Assembly: GCA_014529385.2 (NCBI GenBank)
Contig: CM043971.1
Location: forward strand, 86,382,840-86,446,839
Direction of reading: 5' to 3'
From: Adiantum capillus-veneris
Taxonomy: Eukaryota; Streptophyta; Polypodiopsida; Polypodiales; Pteridaceae
DNA length: 64,000 nucleotides
The notes below the pieces were generated by a model, which saw only the letters and a program-made list of their open reading frames with translations, did not search any database and was not told the DNA's origin. Below, one piece after another: positions 22,197-34,227 of the stretch; the first letter of the stretch is position 1, and each line of letters starts with the position of its first letter. The position numbers and the translations under genes were made by a program.

Positions 22197-22379
22197 AAAT
22201 ACACATACATAGATGCCAAAGAGATGGGTAATACCATACCCATTGTACATACGCAAGCTTTCAATAAGTCAATAAAGCGCTCTATTTCCATGTACGTGAT
22301 TTTTGTTAAAGATTCTAAAAATGAACCTAATGCTATAGCAAAAAAAATAGAAAAAATCACAAGAAATCAGAGTTATCCA

Positions 22380-22980
22380 ATTTTCTCAAGGGATTTCAAG
22401 ATGTTTTTATTGACGACATCCCTTGTGAACTACCTCATAAACAAGGCAATGATGACCATGCAATTGAACTTCTTCCAGGAAGTTCACCGCCTAATAAACC
22501 TCCTTATAGAGTTTCTCTATCTCAACAAGAGGAGATTATGCAGCAAGTTCATGAGTTAGTTGAGAAGGGCATGGTTAGGCTTAGCTCATCTCCATTTTGC
22601 TCACCCATGTTATTAGTGCAAAGTAAATACGGCACATATCATTTGTGTGTTAACTATACATAATTAAATAGGATCAATATCAAAAATAGGTTTCCCGTTT
22701 GTCGTGTAGAAGACCTATTTGATAAGCTACAAGGGTCGACCTACTTCAGTAGGATTGACCTAAAAAGTGGCTACCATCAAATAAGGATAGTTAATCAAGA
22801 CATTGTAAAGACCGCATTTTGCACTACGTTTGATCTTTATGAATACATTGTCATGCCTTTTGGCTTCACGAATCCACCAACCACATTCGACTGCTTGATG
22901 GAGAAGCTATTCAGGCCTCACCGAACCTTTATTGGAGTGTTCTTTGATGATACTATATCTACTCTAATTCATTAAACGGA
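22380..22980 (+). pseudogene. Chromovirus reverse transcriptase palm, catalytic DD preserved
   Basis: Across frames the RT blocks are recognisable: QQVHELVEKGMVRLSSSPF, then YFSRIDLKSGYHQIRI, then VMPFGFTNPPTTF, then FIGVFFDDTIS. The two catalytic Asp residues of the FxDD box are present near 22945, unlike the minus-strand element at 8.9 kb. A TAA near 22664 interrupts the VNYT-LNRI region, and further stops follow the catalytic box. Confidence 0.8.
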
Positions 22981-23009
22981 CACAAGAAATACCTCCACGT
23001 AATATTTCC

Positions 23010-23784
23010 AGTCTTAAGAGAGAATAAATTTTATGTTTATTAAAAGAAAAGTGAGTTTTTCCTACAAGAGATTCAATATTTAGGTCACATTATCTCTCAA
23101 GATGGCATCCAAATGGATCCATCAAAGCTAGAGGTAATTAAAGGATGGCCTAATCCAAGGAATCTTCATGAACTAAGAAGCTTCATAGAAAAGTTCTCAC
23201 TAATAACCGGACCATTACATGATCTAACAAAGAAAAAAGCTAGGTATACATGGTCTGACAAGGAGAACAATGCTTTCAAAAACCGTAAAGAAAAGATTAT
23301 CTCTCAACGTGTGCTTACACTGCCGGATCTCTCAAAGCCATTTGAGGTCCAATGTGACGCTTGTGGTGATTTCCCTGGAGCTATTTTGCTTCAAGAAGGG
23401 CACGCCATAGCCTATAAAAGTCAAAGTATTGACCGTGTTGAGCAAGCTCTAGGCATATATGAAAATGAGCTCCTCGTAGTTCTACATGCCTTAGACTCTT
23501 GGGAGAATTATTTGCTGGGAATTCCTTTCATTTTGTGGACGAATCACCAAATCCATAAGTACTTCATGACACATACCAAGCTCTCCAACAAACAAATGAG
23601 GTGGGTAAATTTCCTTTCACAATTTCATTTTCATATTGCTCACATTGCTGGCAAGAATAATCAAGTAGCCAATGCACTCTCAAGATGGCCGAGAATGAAT
23701 TCAGTTTCCATAGCAACTCGTAATGATCTATCTTCTATGATAGATGAGTATGCTATTGATCCCAATTTTAGAGATGTGATTTAA
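23010..23784 (+). pseudogene. Chromovirus RT thumb and RNase H
   Basis: Thumb/connection: FLQEIQYLGHIISQDGIQMD. A long open stretch (23113-23784) carries RNase H: FEVQCDACGDFPGAILLQEG (first Asp), YENELLVVLHAL (Glu) and LWTNHQIHKYF, where TD is expected but TN is seen. It ends in HIAGKNNQVANALSRWP, the classic linker to integrase. RNase H would remove template RNA during cDNA synthesis. The Asp-to-Asn change probably inactivates it. Confidence 0.85.
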
Positions 23785-24560
23785 GCCCTTGCATTAGGGG
23801 AAAAAGAGGAACCATTTACTTTACAACATGGTTATCTTCTCTATGGCAATAGACTATGCATTACTAACTCACTACATGAGAAAGTAATGTATGAATCTCA
23901 TGCTCCTCCTTATGCAGGGCATACAGGGATTCCGTCTACCCTAAAAGGGATTGAAACATATTTCTATTGGTCTACCATGAAATCAAACATACAAGAGTAT
24001 GTTTCTAAATGTGTGGTGTTCCAAAAGAAAAATTTTGATAAAGGGAAGCAACCTGGATTTCTTCAACCTTGGCCAATCACTAATACACCATGGGAGAGAA
24101 TATCCATGGATTTTATCTTTGGATTGCCTAAGTCTATCCATGGGAATACAGGAATATGGACGATAGTAGAGAAGTTCAGCAAAACAGGCTCATATACCCG
24201 TCAAAAAGACTATCAAAGCCGTCAAAAAGACTATCAAATCCCATCAAATGGCAACCCTCTTCATACCACAAATATTCAACTAGCATGGCTTGCCAATGTC
24301 CATAGTGTCGGATAGAGATACTAGAATGACCAGTAATTTTTGGAAGGGTCTGTTTGAGAATTTAGCGACAAGGCTAAACTTTTCTTTGGCCTATCACCCC
24401 CAAACGAGTGGCCAAAGTGAAAACTAACAATTCTTGATCTATTAAAATCCTATGTAACGGAAGTAGATCAAAGCTCCCAATGGGAGAAGTACTTACCCTT
24501 AGTGGAGTATGCCTACAATAACACTATACATAATTCCACAGGAAATCACCTTTCGGGGTA
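23785..24560 (+). pseudogene. Chromovirus integrase N-terminus and core, degenerate
   Basis: The zinc region reads HAPPYAGHTG, then CVVFQKK where CxxC is expected, so the second Cys is lost. The core begins WERISMDFIFGLPKS and continues WTIVEKFSKTGSY, with Glu at a usual Asp position. An 18-21-bp tandem duplication at about 24195-24240 (CGTCAAAAAGACTATCAA twice) disrupts the frame. Later core sequence (VSDRDTRMTSNFWKGLFENL, then AYHPQTSGQSE) lies in another frame. A stop precedes the remaining C-terminal part. Confidence 0.8.
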
Positions 24561-24561
24561 A

Positions 24562-25191
24562 TTGAGGGAAGATAAAAAAAGTCCCGTGCTACTTAAGGTA
24601 CACGGGGAGATCTTCGCAGCAGACGAGTATAGTCGAGACCTACAAGAATCTTTCCAAAAGATTAAGGATGCTATCTCTATCTCACAGGAAAAGCAAAAGG
24701 CTACTGCTGATAAGCACAAAAGAGCCCAAGATTTTAAAGAAAATGATTCGGTCTTGCTTAAATTTTCCAAGGCTCGATTAAGGCACACGATGGGCAAGAA
24801 TCCTATGGGACACCAAAAGTACTATGCTAGATTAGCAAAAAGGTACTATGGTCCCTTCCAGATTATTAGACCAATCAATGACATGGCCTATCGACTCAAG
24901 TTGCCCAATCATTGTCTCATACAAAATGCTTTACATGTGAGACTACTATAGCCTTACAAAGGAGAGCCACCTCAAGAACCAACTATTGAAGACCCACCGG
25001 AGATCAAGGACCAAGAAGAGGTGCTACAGTCCGAGTCCATTCTCCGACATGAAGAGAAGGTTTTAAGAGGTGGTAAGATTATCAAATGGTATCTTATTAA
25101 GTTTAAGAACTATCCTTTTGAAGATGCTAGATGGATGCAAGGCATAAAATTAAAGGATAACCTAAACCTTGTCAATGCTTCCCTAGAGTAA
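24562..25191 (+). pseudogene. Chromovirus integrase C-terminus and chromodomain
   Basis: The open stretch 24562-24951 carries KQKATADKHKRAQDFKENDS, then RYYGPFQIIRPINDMAYRLK and LIQNALHVRLL, the standard GPF/Y-type integrase tail. After one stop the frame continues with EEVLQSESILRHEEKVLRGG, then KIIKWYLIKFKNYPFEDARW, a recognisable chromodomain, ending at 25191. In chromoviruses this domain guides insertion to particular chromatin. It identifies the element as a chromovirus, distinct from the Tat/Athila-type elements around it. Confidence 0.85.
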
Positions 25192-26675
25192 GCAAATGTA
25201 CAAATGTTAAAATGAGGTTAAGCTGGAAGACCGGTCACAATAGGGATCCAAAGGAGGGAAAATAGGGATCCAAAGGGAAGGACGTCTACAAAAGAGCAAT
25301 GTCCAACAATGGGCTCCAAAGACCTTAGGGTTCAATCCATTTAGACTTCCAAAATGCTAAGGTTCCAAAATTCAAAGGTAAGATCAAATGGTCAAGCTTA
25401 GTGGAATTGGATGCTTTGTGAGTGTACAGAAAAGTCTTCAAGACTCCTAAATAGAAGTGGGCGAGCTTTGCAAGTTGGGGATGAGAGAGAAATAACACAC
25501 TCACATGCTCCCTTTACATAAAGGGAATAGGGGACACATGTCAACTCCCTAGGCCAGTTGCCCACAAGGTGCATTCAAATCCTATTGGATGACAATAGAG
25601 GTGGACCAATGAGAATTAGCCTAGAGTAAATCTAGTTTGATTCATTAAAAGAACATTTGATAAAAGAACCAATAAGAATTAAGCTCTCTAGAAGACTATT
25701 GTCCAGTCTCCCAAGGGGTCGAATGAGCATTCAGGAGCCCAATGGCTAGCCTGCTTCCTATTGGCCAGAAGACAAAGGGGTCCAATGAGAGTTTGATTGA
25801 TTTATTTATGTACCTAAAGCTCTCACAAAAGTGTAACGGGGTACACATGTCACAAGGATATCACTAATGCTTTTGAATTTTCATTGGCTAAGCTTTGTAG
25901 GGTGCTAGCATGAGTAATTTGCAAGAGGGGTCGACCAAGAGAGAGAGGGGGCTGATTTTGGCAAGGCATTATCACACACACACTCACACAATCTCATGTG
26001 TGAAGCAAAGAAGCCTCTATCTCCTTCTCAAGCTTTAATGGAAAGCTCATCACCTACTCCAAGCTTGTGAGAAGGGAAGCCTACACCAACAACTTTTGGC
26101 TTTATGATGAAAATCCGACCAAGATCCAAGATTCAATGCATGATCATCTCCTCTACCATGCTAGTTACTAAGCTATGCTATGCTAATATGAGTGATTATG
26201 TGAGGAGATATACTTATTTCTTGTAAGACTACTCCTTCTTCCTCTCAATCTACTCCCATACCCTGCTAGCTCTCACCATCTTCGAAGGTGTGTGAGGTCT
26301 TGGGTCTGAGATCATGAGGGAATCGGTGTTGTGTTTTTTAAGTGTTTGCTTAGTGCTTGAAGTTTCCATCTTCATTGCACTAGTTAGTTATTCAAGGAAC
26401 ACAAAGAATTGTATTGTAAAATGTCTCCCTTGATGGGGGAAACCTATAATACAAAGCCTTTCGGAGGGGGGACCGGCTCCATGTTCTCAACTATTGTCAA
26501 TAGCTTAAATTCTCTCTCTTTTGAAGTATTGTTCATGCCTACCTAACTAGGTGTTATGCTTTCTGTTGCTCTCTCCACCCAAGCACTCTTGTTATACTCA
26601 TTAGGAATCTATTCTAATGAAATTCTCACTATGTTCATGCTATTTTCTGCTACATACAAGGTACTAGGCCATTAA
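25192..26675 (+). repeat. Probable 3' UTR and 3' LTR of the chromovirus
   Basis: Non-coding sequence directly downstream of the chromodomain. It includes purine-rich stretches (AAAGGAGGGAAAA, AAAGGGAAGGACG) that could be polypurine tracts, a CT-rich leader-like zone and a terminal region that stops where another integrase tail begins. No second copy exists in the window (sequence before 21016 is LTR B), so neither LTR limit can be fixed. Confidence 0.4.
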
Positions 26676-26679
26676 ATGT

Positions 26680-27042
26680 TACAAAGAAGATGAGTGCCAG
26701 ATATTGTGGACCTTTTGTAATCATAGAGAGAATTAACGATCAAGCTAAAGACTCTTGTTACCACCACACATAAAAGTACATGATGTTTTTCATGTCAGCT
26801 TACTCTAGAAGTACGAACTTGATCCACAACACATTCTTGAGGATTCTCTACTGTCTACCTCTACCGATGGGACTTTTGAAGTATATCTCGAAGTGATATT
26901 GCAAAGTAGAACTAAATCTCTGCGCGATCGGACCATTATTGAACACATTGTTAATAAATGGTCAACATATCTTGAGGAAGATCCCACTTGGACACGTGAT
27001 GATGTAATGAAACTAAATTATTCAGATTTCATGTCAAGGTGA
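26680..27042 (+). pseudogene. Integrase C-terminal tail of a second chromovirus-like element
   Basis: It begins abruptly with KKMSARYCGPFVIIERINDQ, the GPF/Y integrase motif, then shifts frame to PHIKVHDVFHVSLL, a stop, and KYELDPQHILEDSLL. The tail ends with EHIVNKWSTYLEEDPTW, then SDFMSR and TGA. It is a diverged chromodomain-like end with one frameshift and one stop. It belongs to a different element from 21.0-25.2 kb because it has its own C-terminus, polypurine tract and LTR. Confidence 0.75.
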
Positions 27043-27061
27043 GGACACCTCAAATTTTTCA

Positions 27062-27073
27062 AGTGTGGGAGGA
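27062..27073 (+). promoter_or_regulatory. Polypurine tract
   Basis: AGTGTGGGAGGA directly precedes TGTAAGATCCCC, a common plant LTR start, 19 bp after the integrase stop. Confidence 0.75.
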
Positions 27074-27233
27074 TGTAAGATCCCCAAATTTTGGGTCTCT
27101 TTTGAAAATAAGAAAAACAAATCTAATGGGTTGTTTTGTCAAATTTTGATATAAGATGCTTGATTTACAGTATTGTAAGGTTCTAAAGTAAAAAGAAAGG
27201 TCGTTTCCATGTTCAAGTAGGTTAGACAAATGT

Positions 27234-27590
27234 TTGGTTCAATTTTGGAAAAAATCACTATTTGTAGCTTTTTGACTCTTTTTATGCTTTTAGGTGCTTT
27301 TTTGCAAAAAGCAGGGTCGAATCCTTAATGTACGTGTTCCAGGGAAGGTATGGTTCAATTTTGTAAAAAAATTCTTTTCAAGTGCTTTTCACACTATTTT
27401 TAGCTTTTCATGATTTTTAGTGCGTTTTAGTGAAAAGCGAGCCCGCTTTCTTATTTAAATAGACAAGAGAAATCCTTGGTTCAATTTTGAAACAAATTGT
27501 TTTTTTTTCGTTTTACACTATTTTTAGCTTTTCGTGCTTTTCGACGTTTTTGAAAAGCAATGTGCTTTTTAGGATGACCTGAATATAAAA
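27234..27590 (+). repeat. Three tandem repeats of about 120 bp in the LTR U3
   Basis: Units begin TGGTTCAATTTTG at 27234, 27351 and 27477. Each contains ACTATTTxTAGCTTTT and an AAAAGCxxxG block. They lie upstream of the TATA box at 27913, where LTR enhancer repeats usually sit. Confidence 0.85.
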
Positions 27591-29700
27591 ATATTAATTG
27601 TAGTCTCCATCAGATTTAAAAATGATCACCCGAAGCAAAAACAAGATTTTTATGGAAATTATTTTTACAAAAGGGAAAGTCATAATTATGGCGGGACATC
27701 ACGGTGCGGCTTAGTCTAGCCAAGGTTTCATTAGTTGGCCGGATATTGTTCAATTGCTCAATTTTACTGTAAAAATTAGATAGTAAGTGGCAGAGTTGAC
27801 TACCAAAATCCAAGGCATGTTTTTAGCAAAGTTCCCAAAAGCTTGCAGGTATTCCTGCCTCCAAAACTAGCGCTAGAATTTGGCTTGGGGCTCACTCCAG
27901 TCTTGCACGGTGCCTATAAATTCACCTGCAGTGCTCAATTTTCACTACCATTGTCTGTTGTGTCTACTATCGCAAGTTAATACTTACCTATCATATGGAG
28001 TGGTGCACGCTCTTCATCACCATATCCATAAGCTCTTCTCTCTCGATTACGAGAAGAAGAATAGGAAGAAGAAGAACAAGGATACTCTCTCTCTACTTGC
28101 TTACTATCTCCTCTCTCGTTTCAAAGTGTACACGCTCTCCGAAAGCGCTCGTCGTGAACACCTCTACGTAGCTCTCATCACCGCTCTCTTATGTCAAAGG
28201 AAGAAGCATTTCAACAGCCCCTAATTAATTCTAAAGCACGGTGAGAAGCTCTAAAGTCCATAGCGATCATCATCTCTCTCTATGCCATTTTTTGAGTAGT
28301 CAACCTCTCGATGATTGTTTTTCGTTATACGCGTGTATGTATGGATTTACCGAGTGCGTATGAATTTTCCCCATGATTATTTCATAATGTTTAACACACT
28401 GATTTATGTCACACGATGTGTTTATGATCACGTGCGTGCATAAAATGCGCTTTTCGTTTCACGTTATAAAAGTAATAGGAACACTGTTTTGGTCATAACT
28501 CACAAACCGTTATGAATCAGCCCGAACCCTTTTAAGGAGAGATAAAACACATCATTTCCAACGTTTCCTCTAACAGGTGTCATGTGAAAATCACGCATGA
28601 ACTAAGAGATATGGTCAAAAAACAGCTTGTTGGCCACTACGCTTGGTGAAAATGTTGGACCACATGCTCCTTGGAGAACCTCTATATAGATTCACCGGAT
28701 GGGAAAACCCACTTAAACAATTCAAAATCTTGACTAAACTTGATTTTAAATGTATTTAGGCCTCCGTTGTCACCTCGGGTATGCGAGTTATTGAACCTCC
28801 TATAACCGGGATTACCTAAAGGAGGGGGTGTACCAAGGGGGAATACCATTTGACACCATGAGTTAACGGAGCCGCTTATGTATGATTTATGGTTTATTTT
28901 TGTGAGTTTATTTCAAGGAGTAGATGTCCATAAACTCATGTGAGGGTATATGGTTACTCAACCCGAACCGCATAGGCAGATATGAATAAGGTATCTTTCT
29001 TTTTGTGATAGCCTTTGTTGTCTGAGTATCATATGAGTGTTATTCTATATTATGGATCTAAGCTTGATGCATTTTTTTGAGGCCAAACACTTTCATTTGC
29101 ATGTTATGTATTCTCTCGAAAAATGGCAAGAAGTTGTTTTTCGCATATGTGAAGTTATGGTCTATGGTTGACCTGAGGGTAAGAGCTGTTTTGCATCATG
29201 TTTATGGTTATGGAATGAAATCATATGATACATTGAGCCTTATGATGGATTTGGATGACTCATGTGCATGGTTATGATTGATTTCCACCTTTTTAGGTCA
29301 AAACTAGCTCTTTGTGCTAGAGAGGCGAAGTGAAGATATGATGCATCAGTTTTGCATGATAAGATGTTGTCAAAATTGGATTTTTATATCATGTTTGGTT
29401 GTTGGTCGGACTTATTTTATACATGAAAATCTCATGTCTCAAGAGCTATGTGTGTAGACTCCGATTGAGTACAGTGGATATGTCGAACTCCAACTGTCAA
29501 AGTTGGTTCAATGTGAACATGATTGGTGGTTAAGGATTGAGATACCTCATGGATTATGGTTGTGATTTTATGGTGGAAGCGGATGTGGATCTTGTTTTTT
29601 GTTTTTTTTGGATATGGTTATGCTATGAAACGCTGCCAAAAGTTTTGCAACCATGTTATGTTCCAAAGTGGTTATGCAGAATTGGTTGTCTCTCACCCCA

Positions 29701-30060
29701 GTTGGGTGGAGTGCTCATCCATGTGATGTGATTGGATTATGGTTTATGGTTTTGGGAATAGATCATGAAGATATTTGGATGGTTTATGGTAGACGTGTGA
29801 GGGTAGAGACCATTTACAATCTAACTGCTTGGATAATATTGTTTGTGCATATGGAAGGTGCTATTGTGATGGAATCACGTGTTGGGTGGAGTGCTCATCC
29901 ATGTGATGTGATTGGATTATGGTTTATGGTTTTGGGACTAGATCATGAAGATATTTGGATGGTTTATGGTAGACGTGTGAGGGTAGAGACCATGTGCAGT
30001 CTAACTGCTTGGATAAGATTGTTTGTGCATATGGAAGGTGCTATTGTGATGGAATCACGT
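29701..30060. repeat. Exact two-copy 180-bp tandem duplication
   Basis: 29701-29880 and 29881-30060 both start GTTGGGTGGAGTGCTCATCC and differ at only a handful of bases. The 147-codon ORF across it is a by-product of the duplication. Confidence 0.97.
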
Positions 30061-30420
30061 GTTACATTTCTCATGTCAGTGTCCCTACAAGACTAGGATC
30101 ACCTACATCACTTAGCCTTAGATAAGAGGGTTGTTGACCTGGGGCTTTTCTGGATCAGGGGTGTTGCCTAGGTCTTATTCTTTTTTTAGGCTCATTTACA
30201 TGGTTACTGCGTCGGGGGTTGAACGACCTACACGGCTAACACGTCGGGGATTTTGCCTTGGCTTTGCATAAACACTTGATGTTGGTCATCAAAGAGGAAT
30301 GACACCCTACCACCTACTAGTACTTGGGATCCTTTCAGAGTTCGGGTTCATGGAGGGAGAAGAAGAAACCTCAACTTATTTCTATCTCAGGTAGATTGGA
30401 GGTGTTCTAGCTCACTCCTG

Positions 30421-30980
30421 ACAAAGTGAAATTCTATGTGTGTGTAGTAGAGCGGAAGTGGATGGGTGGACCGGTCGATTGCTTGTCATGGATCCGGTGC
30501 TCTGCATTGCATTATTACATGGTTGCATGTTTCATTTAGCTGGGGCATTTGAAGATTCTATGTTGTCATTCTGGCATGACTTTGTGCACTCTATTTCGCC
30601 CTCCACTGTATTCTCTCCCTCACTCTCTTCCAGCAATGTTGTGTACCCATATATTCACCCTCCATAATGTTATATTTTCCCTTGAGTATGCTTTCACTCA
30701 TAACACCCATTCAAGGGTAGCACTAGTTGCTAGGTGCCTCTAGATGTAGTCCGGCTCATGGCCTAGACTCTATGCTTGGTTGGGCATTGATAACTCCTCC
30801 CTTATGCAAATGCTTTTGCAACTCTAATGTATATAAAAAACTGTATAAAGGTGTAAATTGTGTATTTTTTGCATAGACCCGCGGTGAGGGGTATCTCTCA
30901 GCCACCACACTTACCCCCCCTCTATCACTACCACCTCGCATTGGCACTCCAAGCAAAGTCATTCACTTCCTCCCACCTAC
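30421..30980. other. Intervening sequence, no gene seen
   Basis: Non-coding between the chromovirus LTR and LTR A. A TATA-like run (GTATATAAAA) lies near 30830 with no supported transcript. CCTAC at 30976-30980 flanks LTR A. Confidence 0.4.
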
Positions 30981-32568
30981 TGATAGCCATTTTTTGGCTC
31001 TCCATAATTGCCATAGTGAGTTACCTCACCCTACCAAAATCACCTAAACACTCTGGCTATTCTTACCTTTTCATTGTACATAGGCGTGTGTGAGTTAGGG
31101 GTCTTTTCCCATATCTTCTTAAAACCCTCAACTAGCTAGTCACTGGACTAGTTGAGCCAAATATATATATATATATATATATATTATGACGCATTTGTCT
31201 GTATATATTTCATTGTACATAAGACCTAAATATAGAGAATTTTCACAATTATTTTGGTATTTATTTAAATATTTCTACCTAAGTTTTCTATATATGCTAT
31301 GTACATTTACTCACCATTACCATAATATTTTTACCTATGTATTCTATAAAAAATCATTTCATGCAAGCCTCTTATTTTTGGTGTGAATACACTCCAAGGA
31401 CAAACCTCAAAAATACCTTTCACCATCAGTCATTGCCTTTCACTAAATTCCTATTTCCTAGAGGTATTTTTTCTTATCTCTTGTAGATAAATGTACTTCA
31501 ATAAAAACAAATGAGGGTCCCCTCATTTGATTCCTTATATTTTTATATATCTCTTTTTTTATTTTATATCTATATATAGCTGACACTATTCTAGATTCCA
31601 TAAAATGTTTATATATACTACCCTATTTTTTTCCATCATATCCATGTATTATATTTGTACATAATGCATAACCATGCACATTTTCAAACCCTTAAGAATC
31701 AATTAGGTCATGCACCCATGCAAGGAGGGGCTCACCTTTGGAGCCCTATGCAAATTCAACAAAAGAGGGGACCACTGCATACTTTTTTGTGAGAAAAACC
31801 AGGTATTTTGGTGGGATTATTTATATCCATCTCCACTCCGAATTTGAAGTGGTGGTCAAAAGAGAAAATGTGGATCAAGAGCTGAATAATAACTTTCAAA
31901 ATTTTGGTGATTTTTGGAGCAACCACCAGTGAGGTAGGATTTTTTGAGTGGACCCCAGTCTGCCCACTTTTCTCACAAGTAGAGCATAGTCTTCTCTCAC
32001 CTCTTTCCACACTTCTACACACACACACATACTCATTCCTCTCAATCACTCACTCAAACCTGCAGCTTTCATGGTTTTCACCTTCTTCACCATTAACCTC
32101 CCCTCTTACTTCCATAGCTCTCATATGAGCTCTACATGTACATACACCATCTCTATGCTTCTCTCTATTACTTCCAAAGTACAATTCCATCTTACCCCTT
32201 CTCTATATACATAAAATTCAGCATGTAAACCATGATTAACCTCTGCAAATTGAGATATCTCATCAACGGAATTGCCATTTTCATCACGATAATCAACCTT
32301 AGCTGCAGTGGCGTAAAGAAGAGAAGACGAAGAAGAGGATCGATAGTCATTTTGGGAACCTACACAAGTGCGTCCAAGACTTCTTCAAGCTTCACCATCA
32401 CAAGGATTTCCTCACTTCATTCAACCATCTTACTTCAACCATCCACCTCATTCTACCCATTGTAAATATATCATTAACTTTCTACTAACACTAACCACGA
32501 ACATACTGACACAAAATAGCCATTGGCCTAACCATAAAAGACACCTCACCTCCAGACATGTGCATAGT

Positions 32569-32570
<2 letters not shown>

Positions 32571-32636
<66 letters not shown>
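32571..32636. repeat. (CT)33 microsatellite in LTR A
   Basis: Pure CT run upstream of the TATA box. The allelic position in the minus-strand LTR A copy (13049-13071) has only about a dozen GA units with interruptions. Confidence 0.95.
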
Positions 32637-32639
<3 letters not shown>

Positions 32640-33493
32640 TCCTTAAAAATCTACTTTCACCTTATCTACCATCAATAATGCTCTCTTTTGAGCCCACATC
32701 CATGACTCAAGCAGACAAAGACGGCCCGCAATGTCTTGATATTCAGAACAAATCATAATCCTGATTTGTTAGCTTGCAAATTAGGACTTCTAATAATCTT
32801 AATGAGGGGTCTCCAACCTATAAATAGGCCCCTCTCCTTCTTGTAAAACAACCTCCAAGATCTCACATAGCACCCCAACACTCTGTGCGTGAGGAGAGAC
32901 TTAGGTGTGTCAACCACTTTGTGAGCTTCACTCTTGGTGTGAGAAAATCTTTCAAGCTACACATTGCAAGTGAGAGAGCGTGATTTCAAAATCTCAAAAC
33001 CACTATTGTATATGTTCCTCCATCATCAATGAATTGAGATTTGGTGCATCAAAGGCGTGATTCTACGTTCAAATTTTCGTCCTTCCACTTGTGCGATACG
33101 GTTTAGTGAATTTAAGGTGACTTGTGTATTTTGAGTTCTATCGTTTCATCTTGTTGTAGAAAGTGTTTTAGTGTGTTTTCATTGCCAATTTTGTGTCCAT
33201 TGTAAGCAGGTATTGTGGTGAGAGGTCTCCTACACCCTAAGACAGTATTTGTGTGTTGACAATGTTTAGCATTCACTAAGAATTGAGTGAGTTTTGTACA
33301 AGCTCTACGATAGCAACTTAACGAACCATCTCCATTGGCAAGTCACAAATAAGGTATTAGTCAAGATCCATTTCTCTCTCTCTTCTCTTTGCTCTAGCTC
33401 TCTCTGGTCCATTTTGTGTGTGTCTTGGTGTGAGGTTGCTTGTGTGTGTTTTGTGGTGCATTTTCTTGGTTGTGCCAAAAACCTCTCTTGCGT

Positions 33494-33517
33494 CCTAGTT
33501 TGCATACCATAACTAGG
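33494..33517 (+). promoter_or_regulatory. Conserved LTR hairpin, A plus copy
   Basis: CCTAGTT (33494-33500) and AACTAGG (33511-33517) pair around TGCATACCAT, followed by TGGTGTCCC. It lies about 140 bp from the LTR end. Confidence 0.5.
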
Positions 33518-33660
33518 TGGTGTCCCTTCACTTGTTTGGCTGTGGGTTTGTTGGTGTTTTTTCTTGCTTGTGGTTGCCCCAGCCCCAATTGAGCAGCACG
33601 GGAGCCTTGAGAGGTGTTTAGAGGTCGCCACTCTTGTCGCTCGCCCCGGACCGCCTCAAT

Positions 33661-33680
33661 TTTGGTGCCCCCACTGAAGA
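33661..33680 (+). promoter_or_regulatory. Primer-binding site of the LTR A plus element
   Basis: TTTGGTGCCCCCACTGAAGA begins two bases after the LTR end, sharing its first 14 bases with the left D primer site. Confidence 0.65.
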
Positions 33681-34227
33681 TGGCTTGTGTATTTTTGTGT
33701 AGGATAAACCTTTTTCATAGTCAAGTAGTTTGCATGAATCACAAGAATTTGTATGATCCTTTCATTCCCATTGCAATGGAAAAGGTACACATAATTGTTA
33801 GTACTAAGTTGCAATTTCAATGTGTAATTCGTATAATTTTAGGTCCTCTTAGGTTGGCCGAGATAAACGCTTCAGTAAATCCTTTTATTTTGCCTCTCAT
33901 TAGGTACGACCTTAGTTTGGACGTCTATATTTTTGTTTTGTTTAAAGCATTAGGTCATGCATAGACAATGGATAATGGCCCAGGAATAGAGGGTTTCCCC
34001 TTCCATTTCACTCCACACACTAGAATAAACATTGCAATTAGTAGAAAAATCCATTTTCAACAACGTATGGTGTTCATGTTTGATGCCCAAAGAGTAGGAG
34101 AAATTCTCACATCACTAAACCCTATTATCCTGCCTCTTATTGATTATCATAGGTCATTTTGTGAATATTTTTATTTTGTTGTAGAATAGATTGCAATTTA
34201 GAAAATATTATTGTGTAAATCTCTTAA
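33681..34227 (+). other. Leader of the LTR A element with a diverged internal repeat
   Basis: Two successive stretches (about 33780-33950 and 34020-34190) resemble each other at both DNA and translated levels: AEINASVNPFILPLIRY against GEILTSLNPIILPLIDY. The second is also the part conserved in the minus-strand element leader (11775-12031). Whether it encodes a peptide or is just repeated leader is unclear. Confidence 0.5.

Larger units (their letters stand above)
27074..30420 (+). repeat. 3' LTR of the second chromovirus-like element (end uncertain)
   Basis: It starts TGTAAGATCCCC after a polypurine tract. It contains three 117-126-bp tandem repeats (27234-27590), a TATA box (CTATAAATT) at 27913, a CT-rich zone around 28020-28300 and a 180-bp tandem duplication at 29701-30060. 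I cannot see its 3' end. The limit given is where LTR-like sequence (TTTCAGAGTTCGGG, then GGAGGGAGAAGAAG at about 30330) runs out. Confidence 0.45.
30981..33658 (+). repeat. LTR of family A, plus orientation, 2678 bp (5' LTR)
   Basis: TGATAGCCATTTTTTGGCTC starts it and CGGACCGCCTCA ends it. It is the inverted counterpart of 12032-14675 over its whole length. A TATA box (CTATAAATA) is at 32818-32826. A (CT)33 tract lies at 32571-32636 and an (AT)n tract near the start (31160-31185). It is followed two bases later by a primer-binding site, so it is a 5' LTR. Confidence 0.9.

Noticed and set aside
29701-30060. CRISPR-like array
   Set aside because: There are only two 180-bp copies with no spacers; the genome is eukaryotic.
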